In this document: positions 11,291-25,700 of the stretch, one piece after another
Numbering within the stretch: the first letter of the stretch is position 1
How the letters are laid out: each line of letters begins with the position of its first letter
Assembly (NCBI GenBank): GCA_029721435.1
Contig: CM056581.1
Location: 68,868,712-68,932,711 of the forward strand
Length of the DNA: 64,000 nucleotides
Origin: Gymnothorax reevesii
Taxonomy: Eukaryota > Chordata > Actinopteri > Anguilliformes > Muraenidae
Reading direction: 5' to 3'
Notes under the pieces: model-generated
Seen by the model: the letters and a program-made list of their open reading frames with translations, nothing else
What the model was told of the DNA's origin: nothing
The model's database searches: none
Position numbers and translations under genes: made by a program

Positions 11291-11670
11291 GGGCAGCACG
11301 GTGGCATAGTGGTTAGCACTACTGCCTCACAGCAAGAAGGTCTGGGGCCTTTCTGTGTGGAGTTTGCATGTTCTCCCCGTGTTCGTGTGGGTTTCCTCCG
11401 GGTACTCCGGTTTCCCCCACCCACAAAACATGCAATATAGGAACCCTCCCTCCCTCCTGTAAGGCTGTGTGTGAATGTTTGGTGGTGGTCAGAGGGGCCG
11501 TAGGCAGACACGCTTCCGTCAGTCTGCCTCAGGGCAGCTGTGGCTAAAAAAACGTAGTTTACCACCATCAGAGCGTGAATGTGTGAGTGAATGAATAATG
11601 CCTCCATTGTAAAGCGTCTTTGAGTGTCCAGAAAAGCGCTATATAAAATTGATGCATTATTATTATTATT
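11291..11670 (+). mobile_element. tRNA-derived fish SINE, copy 2 (part of a block duplication)
   Basis: It is near-identical to 8736-9125 over its whole length, with a handful of substitutions and a shorter (ATT)n tail. It is preceded by the same unusual string of monomers (containing GATGCATCGAATCATACAC and GATAAACATGACCATAGATC) as copy 1. Shared flanks show that the SINE was copied together with array DNA and did not insert twice. Start-to-start distance is 2555 bp. Confidence 0.85.
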
Positions 11671-14600
11671 AACTACCACTGATACTAGGCCGAACCATAC
11701 ATCTACCACTGATACAACTGATCAAACAAATATCACTGAAATACCAGACCATGCATAAATCGACCACTGATACTAGGCCTGACCATACATCTACCACTGA
11801 TACACCTGACCATATATCTATCACTGATACACCTGAACATACAACTACCACTGATATTAGGCCTGACCATACATCAACCACTGATACACCTGACCCAACA
11901 TCAACCACTGATACACCTGACCATACATCTACCACTGATACATCTGACCATACATCTACCACTGATACACCTGACAATACATCTACCATTGATACACCTG
12001 ATCATACATAAATCACTAATACACCTGACTATACATCGACCACTGATACTTGCCCCGACCATACATCTACCACTGATACACCTCACCATACATCTAACAC
12101 TTGACCAGACATCTAACACTGATATACCTGACCATACATCTGCCACTGATACACCTGACCATACATCTACCACTGAAACACCTGACCATACATCAACCAC
12201 TGATACACCTGACCATACATCTACCACTGATACACCTGACCATATATCAACCACTGATACACCTAACCATAAATCTACCACTGATACACCTGACCATACA
12301 TCTACTACTGATGGACCAAACCAGTCATCTACCACTGACACACCTGACCATACATCTACCACTGATACGCCTGACCATACATCAACCACTGGAACCAGGC
12401 CTGACCATACATCAAACACTGATACACCTGACCATATATCTACCACAGTTACACCTGACCATACACCTACTACTGATACAACTGATCAAACATATATCAC
12501 TGAAATACCAGACCATGCATAAATCGACCACTGATACTAGGCCTGACCATACATCTACCACTGATACACCTGACCATATATCTATCACTGATACACCTGA
12601 ACATACAACTACCACTGATATTAGGCCTGACCATACATCAACCACTGATACACCTGACCCAACATCAACCACTGATACACCTGACCATACATCTACCACT
12701 GATATACCTGACCATACATCTGCCACTGATACACCTGACCATACATCTACCACTGAAACACCTGAACATACATCAACCACTGATACACCTGACCATACAT
12801 CTACCACTGATACACCTGACCATATATCAACCACTGATCCACATGAACATACATCTACTACTGATGGACCAAACCAGTCATCTACCACTGACACACCTGA
12901 CCATACATCTACCACTGATACGCCTGACCATACATCTACCACTGATACGCCTGAGTGTACATCTACCACTGATAGATCTGACCATACATCTACCACTGAT
13001 ACACCTGACTATACATCTACAACAGACACATATGACAATACATCTACCACTGATTCAAGGCCTGACCATTCATCTAGCACTGATACACCTGACCATACAT
13101 CTGCCACGGACACAACAGACAATACATCTACCACCGATACACCAGACCATACATCTACCACCAAGACACCTGAGCATACATCTATCACTGGAACCAGGCC
13201 TGACAATACATCTACCACTGATACACGTGACCACACATCTACCACTGATACACCTGACCATACATCAAACACTGATACACCTGACCAGATATCTACCACA
13301 GTTACACCTGACCATACATCTACCACTGATGCACCAAACCAATCATCTACCACTGACACACCAGACCATACATCTACAACTGATACGCCTGACCATACAT
13401 CTACCACTGATACGCCTGAGTGTACATCTACCACTGATAGATCTGACCATACATCTACCACTGATACACCTGACTATACATCTACAACAGACACATATGA
13501 CAATACATCTACCACTGATTCAAGGCCTGACCATTCATCTAGCACTGATACACCTGACCATACATCTGCCACGGACACAACAGACAATACATCTACCACC
13601 GATACACCAGACCATACATCTACCACCAAGACACCTGAGCATACATCTATCACTGGAACCAGGCCTGACAATACATCTACCACTGATACACGTGACCACA
13701 CATCTACCACTGATACACCTGACTATACATCTATCACTGATACTAGGCCTGACCATACATCTACCACTGAAACACCTGACCGAACATCTACCACTGATAC
13801 ACCTGACCATATATCTACCACAGATACACCTGACCATACATCTACCACTGATACACCTGACCATATACCTACCACAGATATACCTGACCATAAATCTACC
13901 ACTGATACACCTGACCAGTCATCTACCACTGACACACCTGACCATACATCTACCACTGATACGCCTGACCATACATCTACCACTGATACACCTGACCACA
14001 CATCTACCACTGATACACCTGACCATACATCTACCACTGATACACCTGACCATATATCTACCACAGATATACCTGACCATAAATCTACCACTGATACACC
14101 TGACCATACAGCTACTACTGATGCACCAAACCAGTCATCTACCACTGACACACCTGACCATACATCTACCACTGATACGCCTGACCATACATCTACCACC
14201 GAGACACCTGAGCATACATCTATCACTGGAACCAGGCCTGACCATACATCAAACACTGATACACCTGACCATACATCTACCACTGATACTAAGCCTGACC
14301 ATACATATATCACTGATACACCTGACTATACATCTACCACTGATACTAGGCCTGACCATACATCGAACACTGATACTAGGCCTGACCATACATCTAACGC
14401 TGATACTAGGCCTGACAATACATCTACCACTGATACACGTGACCACACATCTACCACTGATACACCTGACCATAAATATACCACTGAAAAACCTGACCGA
14501 ACATCAACCACTGATAGACCTGACCATACAGCTACCACTGATACACCTGACCATATATCTACCACAGTTACACCTGACCATACATCTACTACTGATGCAC

Positions 14601-15143
14601 CAAACCAGTCATCTACCACTGACACACCTGACCGTACATCTACAACTGATACGCCTGACTATACATCTACCACTGATACGCCTGAGTGTACATCTACCAC
14701 TGATAGACCTGACCATACATCTGACCATACACCTACCACTGATACACCTGACTATACATCTACCACAGACACATCTGACAATACATCTACCACTGATACA
14801 AGGCCTGACCATTCATCTAGCACTGATACACCTTACCATACATCTGCCACGGACACAACAGACCATACATCTAACACCGATACACCAGACCATACATCTA
14901 CCACCAAGACACCTGAGCATACATCTATCACTGGAACCAGGCCTGACAATACATCTACCACTGATACACGTGACCACACATCTACCACTGATACACCTGA
15001 CCATACATCTATCACTGATACTAGGCCTGAACATACATCTACCACTGACACACCTGACCATACATCTACCACTGAAACACCTGACTGAACATCAACCACT
15101 GATAGACCTGACTATACATCTACCACTGATACACCTGACCATA
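11671..15143 (+). repeat. Tandem 27/30-bp array, segment with 465-bp higher-order period
   Basis: Monomers as elsewhere. A block bearing the rare monomer GATACGCCTGAGTGTACATC recurs with an exact 465-bp step (12953, 13418) and again, less regularly, near 14685. A second duplication links about 11713 and about 12475, both carrying ...AAATACCAGACCATGCATAA. The last bases before 15144 form half a monomer that continues at 16778. Confidence 0.92.
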
Positions 15144-16775
15144 CAGTATCTCACAAAAGTGAGTACACCCCTCACATTTTGACAATTAATTTATTATATC
15201 TTTTCAAGGGACAATGCTACAGAAGTGAAACTTCTATATATTCTGGAGTAGTCATGGTACAATATGTGTAGCAGTGTAGATTTACTGCACTGTCCAAATA
15301 CCTGAACAAACAGTCACTATTTCCAAAATGGATGGCAACAAAAGTGAGTACACACCCCAATTAAAAATGGAAAACCAAGCAATGAGAAGCGACTTGTTCA
15401 TCATGTTCATGCTTTTGTCTGTTCGACTGGGCCATATGAGGTTTTTTGTAACATGTTGAAGGGTTAAATTGTAGTGCTTTAGGTGCAATGCTTTCATTCT
15501 GGTCGCTGTAGGGTCAACATGGCACCTCATGCGAAAGAACTCCCTGAGGATCTGAAAAAGAGAATTGTTGCTTTCCACAAAGATGGTCTAAGCTACAAGA
15601 AGATCTGTGAAACCATGAAACTGAGCTACAGCACGGTGGCCAAGGTTATGCAGCGGTTTTCCAAGACGAGTTCTGCTTGGAAAAGGCCTCGTCAGGGTCG
15701 ACCGAAGAGGTTGAGTCCTCATGCTCTGTGCCAGGTGCACAAGTTGGCTTCAGAAAACAGACGCAGGAGTGCTGGCAGCATTGCTAGCAAGGTTGTAGGA
15801 GTGGGATAACAGCCTGTCAGTGTTCAGACCATATGCCATGCTCTGCGCAAAGTTGGTCTGCATGGCCGTCAGCCAAGATGGAAGCCTCTTCTGAAGCTAG
15901 CCCACAAGAAAGCCCGAAAACAGTTTGTTGAAGACAACCAGTCCAAGAACATGAACTACTAGAACCATGCTCTGTGGTCTGACGAGACCAAGATAAACTT
16001 GTTCGGCTCAGATGGTGTCCAGCATGTGTGGCGGCGCCCTGGTGAGAAGTATCAAAACAAGTGTATACTGCCTACAGTCAAACATGGTGCTGACAGTATC
16101 ATGGTCTGGGGCTGCATGAGTGCTTCTGGTCCTGGGGAGCTGCACTTTATTAATGAAATAATGGATCTAACATGTACTGTGAGATTCTGAAGCAGAATAT
16201 GATGCCCTCCCTTCAGAAACTGGGCCGCACGGCTGTTTTCCAACATGATAACGACCCGAAACACACCTCCAAGATGACAACTGCCTTCCTGAAGAAGCTG
16301 TAGGTGATGGTATGGCCAAGTATGTCTCCAGACCTGAATCCCATTGAGCACCGGTGGGGCATCCTCAAGAGGAAGGTGGAGGAGCAGCAGGTGTCCAACA
16401 TCTACCAGCTCCGTGATGTTGTCATGGAGGAGTGGAGCATCCCAGCAACCACCTGTGCAGCTCGGGTGAATTCCATGCCTCGGAGAATCAAGGCAGTGCT
16501 GAACAACAATGGCGGTCACACTAAATATTGACACTATGAACACAATTTGGCATGCTGACGGTGAGGTGTACTCACTTTTGTTGCCACCCATTTGGGAAAT
16601 AGTGACTGTTTGTTCAGTTATTTGGACAGTGCAGTAAATCAACACTGCTACACCTATTGTGCAATGACTACTCTAGAATATATTCAGTTTTCATTTCTGT
16701 AACATTGTCCCTTAAAAAGATATACTAAATTAATAGTCAAAATGTGAAGGGTGTACTCACTTTTGTGAGATACTG
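15144..16775 (+). mobile_element. Tc1/mariner transposon, 1632 bp, IR/DR type, defective
   Basis: The termini CAGTATCTCACAAAAGTGAG and the inverted copy ending ...TTTTGTGAGATACTG are flanked by the TA target duplication (15142-15143 and 16776-16777). Inner copies of the AAAAGTGAGTACAC word at about 15338-15356 and, inverted, about 16562-16582 give about 215-bp inverted repeats with two direct repeats each, the IR/DR design of vertebrate Tc1 elements such as Sleeping Beauty. Excision restores the monomer GACCATATATCTACCACAG, a variant seen elsewhere in the array. The transposase inside is inactive. Confidence 0.95.
15519..16531 (+). pseudogene. Tc1-like transposase, inactivated
   Basis: This would be a DD34E cut-and-paste transposase acting on the surrounding inverted repeats in the nucleus. 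The start MAPHAKELPEDLKKRIV and the following helix-turn-helix (KKICETMKLSYSTVAKVM) form the first paired-like DNA-binding domain, and a GRPKRLSP segment is the GRPR-like hook. Catalytic residues are recognisable: D in WSDET (15981), D in [10 protein letters not shown] (16247) and E in DLNPIEHRW (16346). D to E is 33 codons instead of the usual 35, so a 6-bp deletion is likely. It is broken by stops at 15807-15809, 15960-15962 and about 16301, and by a frameshift between 16120 and 16240. The original stop is at 16529-16531. The size is close to the family's about 340 residues. Confidence 0.92.
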
Positions 16776-19700
16776 TATATCTACCACAGATACACCTGAC
16801 CATACATCTACTACTGATGCACCAAACCAGTCATCTACCACTGACACACCTGACCATACATCTACAACTGATAAGCCTGACCATAAATCTACCACTGATA
16901 CGCCTGACCATACATCTACCACTGATACACCTGAGTGTACATCTACCACTGATAGACCTGACCATACATCTGACCATACATCTACCACTGATACACCTGA
17001 CTATACATCTACCACTGACACATCTGACCATACATCTACTACTGATACAAGGCCGGACCATTCATCTAGCACTGATACACCTGACCATACATCTGCCACG
17101 GACACAACAGACCATACATCTACCACCGATACACCAGACCATACATCTACCACCAAGACACCTGGGCATACATCTATCACTGGAACCAGGCCTGACCATA
17201 CATCAACCACTGATACACCTGACCCAACATCAACCACTGATACACCTGACCATACATCTACCACTGATACATCTGACCATACATCTACCACTGATAAACC
17301 TGACAATACATCTACCACTGATACAAGGCCTGATCATTCATCTACCACTGATACACCTGACCATACATCTGCCACGGACACATCTGACCATACATCTACT
17401 ACTGATACAAGGCCGGACCATTCATCTAGCACTGATACACCTGACCATACATCTGCCACGGACACAACAGACCATACATCTACCACCGATACACCAGACC
17501 ATACATCTACCACCAAGACACCTGAGCATACATCTATCACTGGAACCAGGCCTGACCATACATCAACCACTGATACACCTGACCCAACATCAACCACTGA
17601 TACACCTGACCATACATCTACCACTGATACATCTGACCATACATCTACCACTGATAAACCTGACAATACATCTACCACTGATACAAGGCCTGACCATTCA
17701 TCTAGCACTGATACACCTGACCATACATCTGCCACGGACACAAGAGACCATACATCTACCACTGATACACCAGACCATACATCTACCACCATGACACCGG
17801 AGCATACATCTATCACTGGAACCAGGCCTGACCATACATCAAACACTGATACATCTGACCATACATCTATGACTGATACACCTGACCATACATCTATCAC
17901 TGATACACCTGACCATACATCTACCACTGATACTAGGCCTGACCACATATCTAGCACTGATACACCTGACCACACATATATCACTGATACACCTGACGAA
18001 ACACCTAACACTGATTTACCTGACCATACATCTGCCACTGATACACCTGACCGTACATCTATCACTGATACTATACCTGACCAAACATCTATCACTGATA
18101 CACCTGACCAGACATCTAACACTGATATACCTCACCATATATCTACCACTGATAAACCTGACCATACATCTAACACTGATATACCCGACCATACATCTAC
18201 CACTGATACACCTGACCATACATCTACCACTGACACCCCTGACCATACATCTACCACTGATACGCCTGACCATACATCTACCACTGATACACCTGACCAA
18301 AAATCTATGACAGATACACCTGACCATAAATCTACCGCTGATACGCCTGACCCTACATCTACCACTGAAACATCTAACCATACATCTATCACTGGTACAT
18401 CTGTCCATACATCTATCACTGATACAAGGCCTGACCATACATCTACCACTGATACGGTCTGACCATACATCAACCACTGATACACCTGACCAGACATCTA
18501 CCACTGATACACCTGACCATAAATCTACCACAGATACACCTGACCATAAATCTACCACTGATGCACCTGACCGTACATCTACCACTGATACATCTTACCA
18601 TACATCTATCACTGGTACATCTGTCCATACATCTATCAAAGATACTCGGCCTGACCATACATCTACCACTGATACGGTCTGACCATACATCAACCACTGA
18701 TACACCTGACCAGACATCTACTACTGATACACCTGACCATAAATCTACCACAGATACACCTGACCATAAATCTACCACTGATACCCCTGACCATACATCT
18801 ACCACTGATACATCTGACCATACATCTACCACTGATACTAGGCCTGACCATTCATCTACCACGGACACACCAGACCATACATCATCCACCGAGACACCTG
18901 ACCATATATCTATCACTGGAACCAGGCCTGACCATACATCAAACTCTGATAGACCTGACCATTCATCTACCACTGATACTAAGCCTGACAATACATCAAC
19001 CACTGATACGCCTAACCATGCATCTACTACTGATACACCTGACCCTAAATCAACCACACATACACCTGACCATAAATCTACCAATGACACATCTGACCAT
19101 ACATCTACTACTGATACATCTGACCATATATCTACAACTTATACATCTGACCATACATCGACCACTGATACTAGGCCTGACCATACATCGACCACTGATA
19201 CTAGGCCAGACCATACATCTACCACTGACACACCTGACCATACATCTTCCACTGATCGGCCCGACCATGCATCAACCACTGATACACCTGACCAAACATC
19301 AACCACTGATACACCTGACCATACATCTACCACTGATACACCTGACCATACATCTTCCACTGATACGCCCGACCATGCATGAACCACTGATACACCTGAA
19401 CAAACATCAACCACTGATACACCTGACCATACATCTACCACGAATACACCTGACAAGACATCTAACACTGATATACCTGACCATACATCTGCCACTGATA
19501 CACCTGACCATACATCTATCACTGATACACCTAACTATACATCTACCACTGATACTAGGCCTGACCATACATCAACCACTGATACACCCAACCATACATC
19601 TACCACTGATACACCTAACTATACATCAACCACTGATTCGCTGACAATACATGTACCACTGATACATCTGACCATACATCTACCACTGATACATCTAACC

Positions 19701-22700
19701 CTACATCAACCACTGATACACCTGACCAAACATCAACCACTGATACACCTGACCATACATCCACCACTGATACACCTGACCATAAATCTACCACTGATGC
19801 ACCTGACCATACATCTACCACTGATACACCTGACCATACATCTACCACTGATACAGCTGAACATACATCTACCACTAATGCATCTGACCATACATCTACC
19901 ACTGATACTAGGCCTGACCAATTATCTACCACTGATACACCTGACCATACATCTACCACGGACACACCAGACCATACATATACTACCGATACACCAGACC
20001 ATACATCTACCACCGATACACCTGAAAATACATCTATCACTGATACCAGGCCTGACCATATATTGACCACAGATACACCTGACCATAAATCTACCACTGA
20101 TATACCTGACCATACATCTACTAGTGATGCACCAAACCAGTCATCTACCACTGACACACCAGACCATACATCTACCACTGATATACTAGACCATACATCG
20201 ATCACTGATACCAGGCCTGACCATACATTGACCACTGATACTAGGACTGACCATACATTTACCACAGATACACCTGACCATAAATCTACCACTGATATAC
20301 CTGACCATACATCTGCTAGTGATGCACCTAACCAGTCATCTACCACTGACACACCAGACCATACATCTACCACTGATACGCCTGACCATACATCTACCAC
20401 AGATACACCTGACCATAAATCTACCACTGATATACCTGACCATACATCTACTAGTGATGCACCAAACCAGTCATCTACCACTGACACACCAGACCATACA
20501 TCTACCACTGATATACTAGACCATACATCGATCACTGATACCAGGCCTGACCATACATTGACCACTGATACTAAGACTGACCATACATTTACCACAGATA
20601 CACCTGACCATAAATCTACCACTGATATACCTGACCATACATCTGCTAGTGATGCCCCTAACCAGTCATCTACCACTGACACACCAGATCATACATCTAC
20701 CACTGATACGCCTGACCATACATCTACCACAGATACACCTGATCATAAATCTACCACTGATATACCTGACCATACATCTACTAGTGATGCACCTAACCAG
20801 TCATCTACAACTGACACACCAGACCATACATCTACCACTGATACGCCTGACCATACATCTACTTCTTATACACCAGACCATACATCAACCACAGATACAC
20901 CTGACCATAAATCTACCACTGACACACCTGACCATACATCTACCAAGGATACATCTGACCATATATCTACCACTGATACATCTGACCATACATCTACCAC
21001 TGATACATCTGACCATACATCGACCACTGATACTCGGCCTGACCATAAATCTACCTCTGATACTAGGCCTGACCATACATCTACCACTGATACACCTGAC
21101 CATACATCTAACACTGATACTAGGCCCGACCATACATCTACCACTGATACATCTGACCATACATCTACCAAGGATACATCTGACCATATATCTACCACTG
21201 ATACATCTGACAGTACATCAACCACTGATATATCTGACCATACATCTTACACTGATACATCTGACCATACATCGACCACTGATACTCGGCCTGACCATAA
21301 ATCTACCTCTGATACTAGGCCTGACCATACATCTACCACTGATACTAGGCCTGACCATTCATCGACCACTGATACTAGGCCTGACCATTCATCTACCACG
21401 GACACACCAGACCAGACATCTAACACCGATACACCTGACCATACATCTGTCACTGGAAACAGGCCTAACCATACATAAAACACTGATACACCTGACCATA
21501 CATCTACCACTGATACTAGGCCTGACCATACATCGATAACTGATACTAGGTCTGACCATACATCTACCACTGATACGGCCTGACCATACATCTACTACTG
21601 ATACATCTGACCATATATCTACCACTTAATCATCTGACCATACATCGACCACTGATAAAGGCCTGACCATACATCTACCACTGATACTAGGCCAGACCAT
21701 ACATCTACCACTAACACACCCGACCATACATCTGCCACTGATACACCTGACCACACATCTACCAATGATACACCTGACCATATATTTACCACTGATACAT
21801 CTGACCATACATCTACCACTGATACATCTGACCATACATCGACCACTGATACTCGGTCTGACCATACATCTACCTCTGATACTAGGCCTGACCATACATC
21901 TACCACTGATACACCTGACCATACATCTAACACTGATACTAGGCCGGACCATACATCTACCACTGATACTAGGCCTGACCTTACATCTACCACTGATTCA
22001 CCCGACCATACTTCTACCACTGATACACCTGACTATACATCTACCACTGATACTAGGCCTGACCATACATCGAACACTGATACTAGGCCTGACCATACAT
22101 CTACAACTGATACGAGGCCTGACCATACATCTACCACTGATACACCTGACCACACATCTACCACTGATACACCAGACCATACATCTACCACTGATACACC
22201 TGACAATACATCTACCATTTCTACACCTGATCATACATAAATCACTAATACACCTGACTATACATCGACCACTGATACTTGGCCCGACCATACATCTACC
22301 ACTGATACACCTCACCATACATCTACCACTGATACACTTGACCAGACATCTAACACTGATATACCTCACCATACATCTACCACTGATACACTTGACCAGA
22401 CATCTAACACTGATATACCTGACCATACATCTACCACTGAAACACCTTACCATACACCTACCACTGATACACCTGACCATATATCTACCATAGAAACACC
22501 TGACCATAAATCTACCACTGATACACCTGACCATACATCTACTACTGATGCACCAAACCAGTCATCTCCCACTGACACACCTGACCATACATCTACCACT
22601 GATACGCCTGACCATACATCTACCACCGAGACACCTGAGCATACATCTATCACTGGAACCAGGCCTGACCATACATCAAACACTGATACACCTGACCATA

Positions 22701-25700
22701 CATCTACCATTGATACTAAACCTGACCATACATATATCACTGATACACCTGACAAAACATCTACCACTGATACTAGGCCTGACCAAACATGGAACACTGA
22801 TACTAGGCCTGACCATACATCGAACACTGATACTAGGCCTGACCATACATCTTCCACTGATACACCTGACCACACATCTACCACTGATACACCTGACCAT
22901 ACATCTACCACTGATACACCTGACCATACATCTACCACTGATAGACCTGACCATATATCTACCACCAGTCATCTACCACTGACACACCTGACCATACATC
23001 TACCACTGATACGCCTGACCATACATCTACCACCGAGACACCTGAGCATACATCTATCACTGGAACCAAGCCTGACCATACATCAGACACTGATACACCT
23101 GACCAGACATCTACCACTGATGCTAAGCCTGACCATACATATATCACTGATACACCTGACTATACATCTACCACTGATACTTGGCCTGACCATACATCGA
23201 ACACTGATACTCGGCCTGACCATACATCTACCACTGATACTAGGCCTGACCATAGATCTACCACTGATACACCTGACCACGCATCTACCACTGATACACC
23301 TGACCATACATCTATCACTGATACTAGGCCTGAACATACATCTACCACTGATACACCTGACCATATATCTACCACCAGCCATCTACCACTGACACACCTG
23401 ACCATACATCTACTACTGATACACCTGACCATAAATCTACCACTGATACACCTGACCATACATCTACCACTGATACATCTGACCATTTATCTACCACTGA
23501 TACATCTGACCATACATCAGCCACTGACACTAGGCCTGACCATACATCTACCACTAATACACCCGACCATACATCTACCACTGATACACCTGACCATACA
23601 TCTACCACTGATGCACCAAACCAGTCATCTACCACTGACACATCTGACCATAGATCTACCACCGAGACACCTGAGCATACATCTATCACTGGAACCAGGC
23701 CTGACCATACATCAAACACTGATACACCTGACCACACATCTACCACTGATACACCTGACCATACATCTACCACTGCTACACCTGACCATATATCTCCCAC
23801 AGATGTACCTCACCATAAATCTACCACTGATGCACCTGACCATACATCTACCACTGATACGCCTGACCATACATCTACCACCGAGACACCTGAGCATACC
23901 TCTATCACTGGAACCAGGCCTGACCACACATCAAACACTGATACACCTGACCATACATCTACCACTGATACTAAGCCTGACCATACATATATCACTGATA
24001 CACCTGACTATACATCTACCACTGATACTAGGCCTGACCATACATCGAACACTGATACTAGGCCTGACCATACATCTACCGCTGATACTCGGCCTGACAG
24101 TACATCTACCACTGATACACGTGACCACACATCTACCACTGATACACCTGACCATAAATCTATCACTGACACTAGGCCTGAACATACATCTACCACTGAC
24201 ACACCTGACCATACATATACCACTGAAAAACCTGACCGAACATCAACCACTGATAGACCAGACCATACATCTACCACTGATACACCTGACCATACATCTA
24301 CCACTGATACACCTGAACATATATCTACCACAGTTACACCTGACCATACATCTACTACTGATGCACCAAACCAGTCATCTACCACTGACACACCTGACCA
24401 TACATCTACAACTGATACGCCTGACCATACATCTACCACTGATACGCCTGAGTGTACATCTACCACTGATAGACCTGACCATACATCTACCACTGATACA
24501 CCTGACGATACATCTACAACAGACACATTTGACAATACATCTACCACTGATACAAGGCCTGACCATTCATCTCGCACTGATACACCTGACCATACATCTG
24601 CAACGGACACAACAGACCATACATCTACCACCGATACACCAGACCATACATCTACCACCAAGACACCTGAGCATACATCTATCACTGGAACCAGGCCTGA
24701 CAATACATCTACCACTGATACTCGTGACCACACATCTATCACTGATACTAGGCCTGAACATACATCTACCACTGACACACCTGACCATACATCTACCACT
24801 GAAACACCTGACCGAACATCAACCACTGATAGACCTGACCATACATCTACCACTGATACACCTGACCATACATCTACCACTGATACACCTGACCATATAT
24901 CTACCAGTTACACCTGACCATATATCTACCACAGATACAACTGACCATACATCTACCACTGATACACCTGACCATACAGCTACTACTGATGCACCAAACC
25001 AGTCATCTACCACTGACACACCTGACCATACATCTACCACTGATACGCCTGACCATACATCTACCACTGATACACCTGACCACACATCTACCACTGATAC
25101 ACCTGACCATACATCTACCACTGATACACCTGACCATATATCTACCACAGATATACCTGACCATAAATCTACCACTGATACACCTGACCATACAGCTACT
25201 ACTGATGCACCAAACCAGTCATCTACGACTGACACACCTGACCATACATCTACCACCGAGACACCTGAGCATACATCTATCACTGGTATCAGGCCTGACC
25301 AAACATCAAACACTGATACACCTGACCATACATCGACCACTGATACTAAGCCTGACCATACATATATCACTGATACACCTGACGATACATCTACCACTGA
25401 TACTAAGCCTGACCAGACATCCAACACTGATACTAGGCCTGACCATACATCTACCGCTGATACTAGGCCTGACAATACATCTACCACTGATACACGTGAC
25501 CACACATCTACCCCTGATACACCTGACCATACATCTATCACTGATACTAGGCCTGAACATACATCTACCACTGACACACCTGACCATACATATACCACTG
25601 AAACACCTGACCGAACATCAACCAATGATAGACCTGACCATACATCTACCACTGATACACCTGACCATACATCTACCACTGATACACCTGACCATATATC

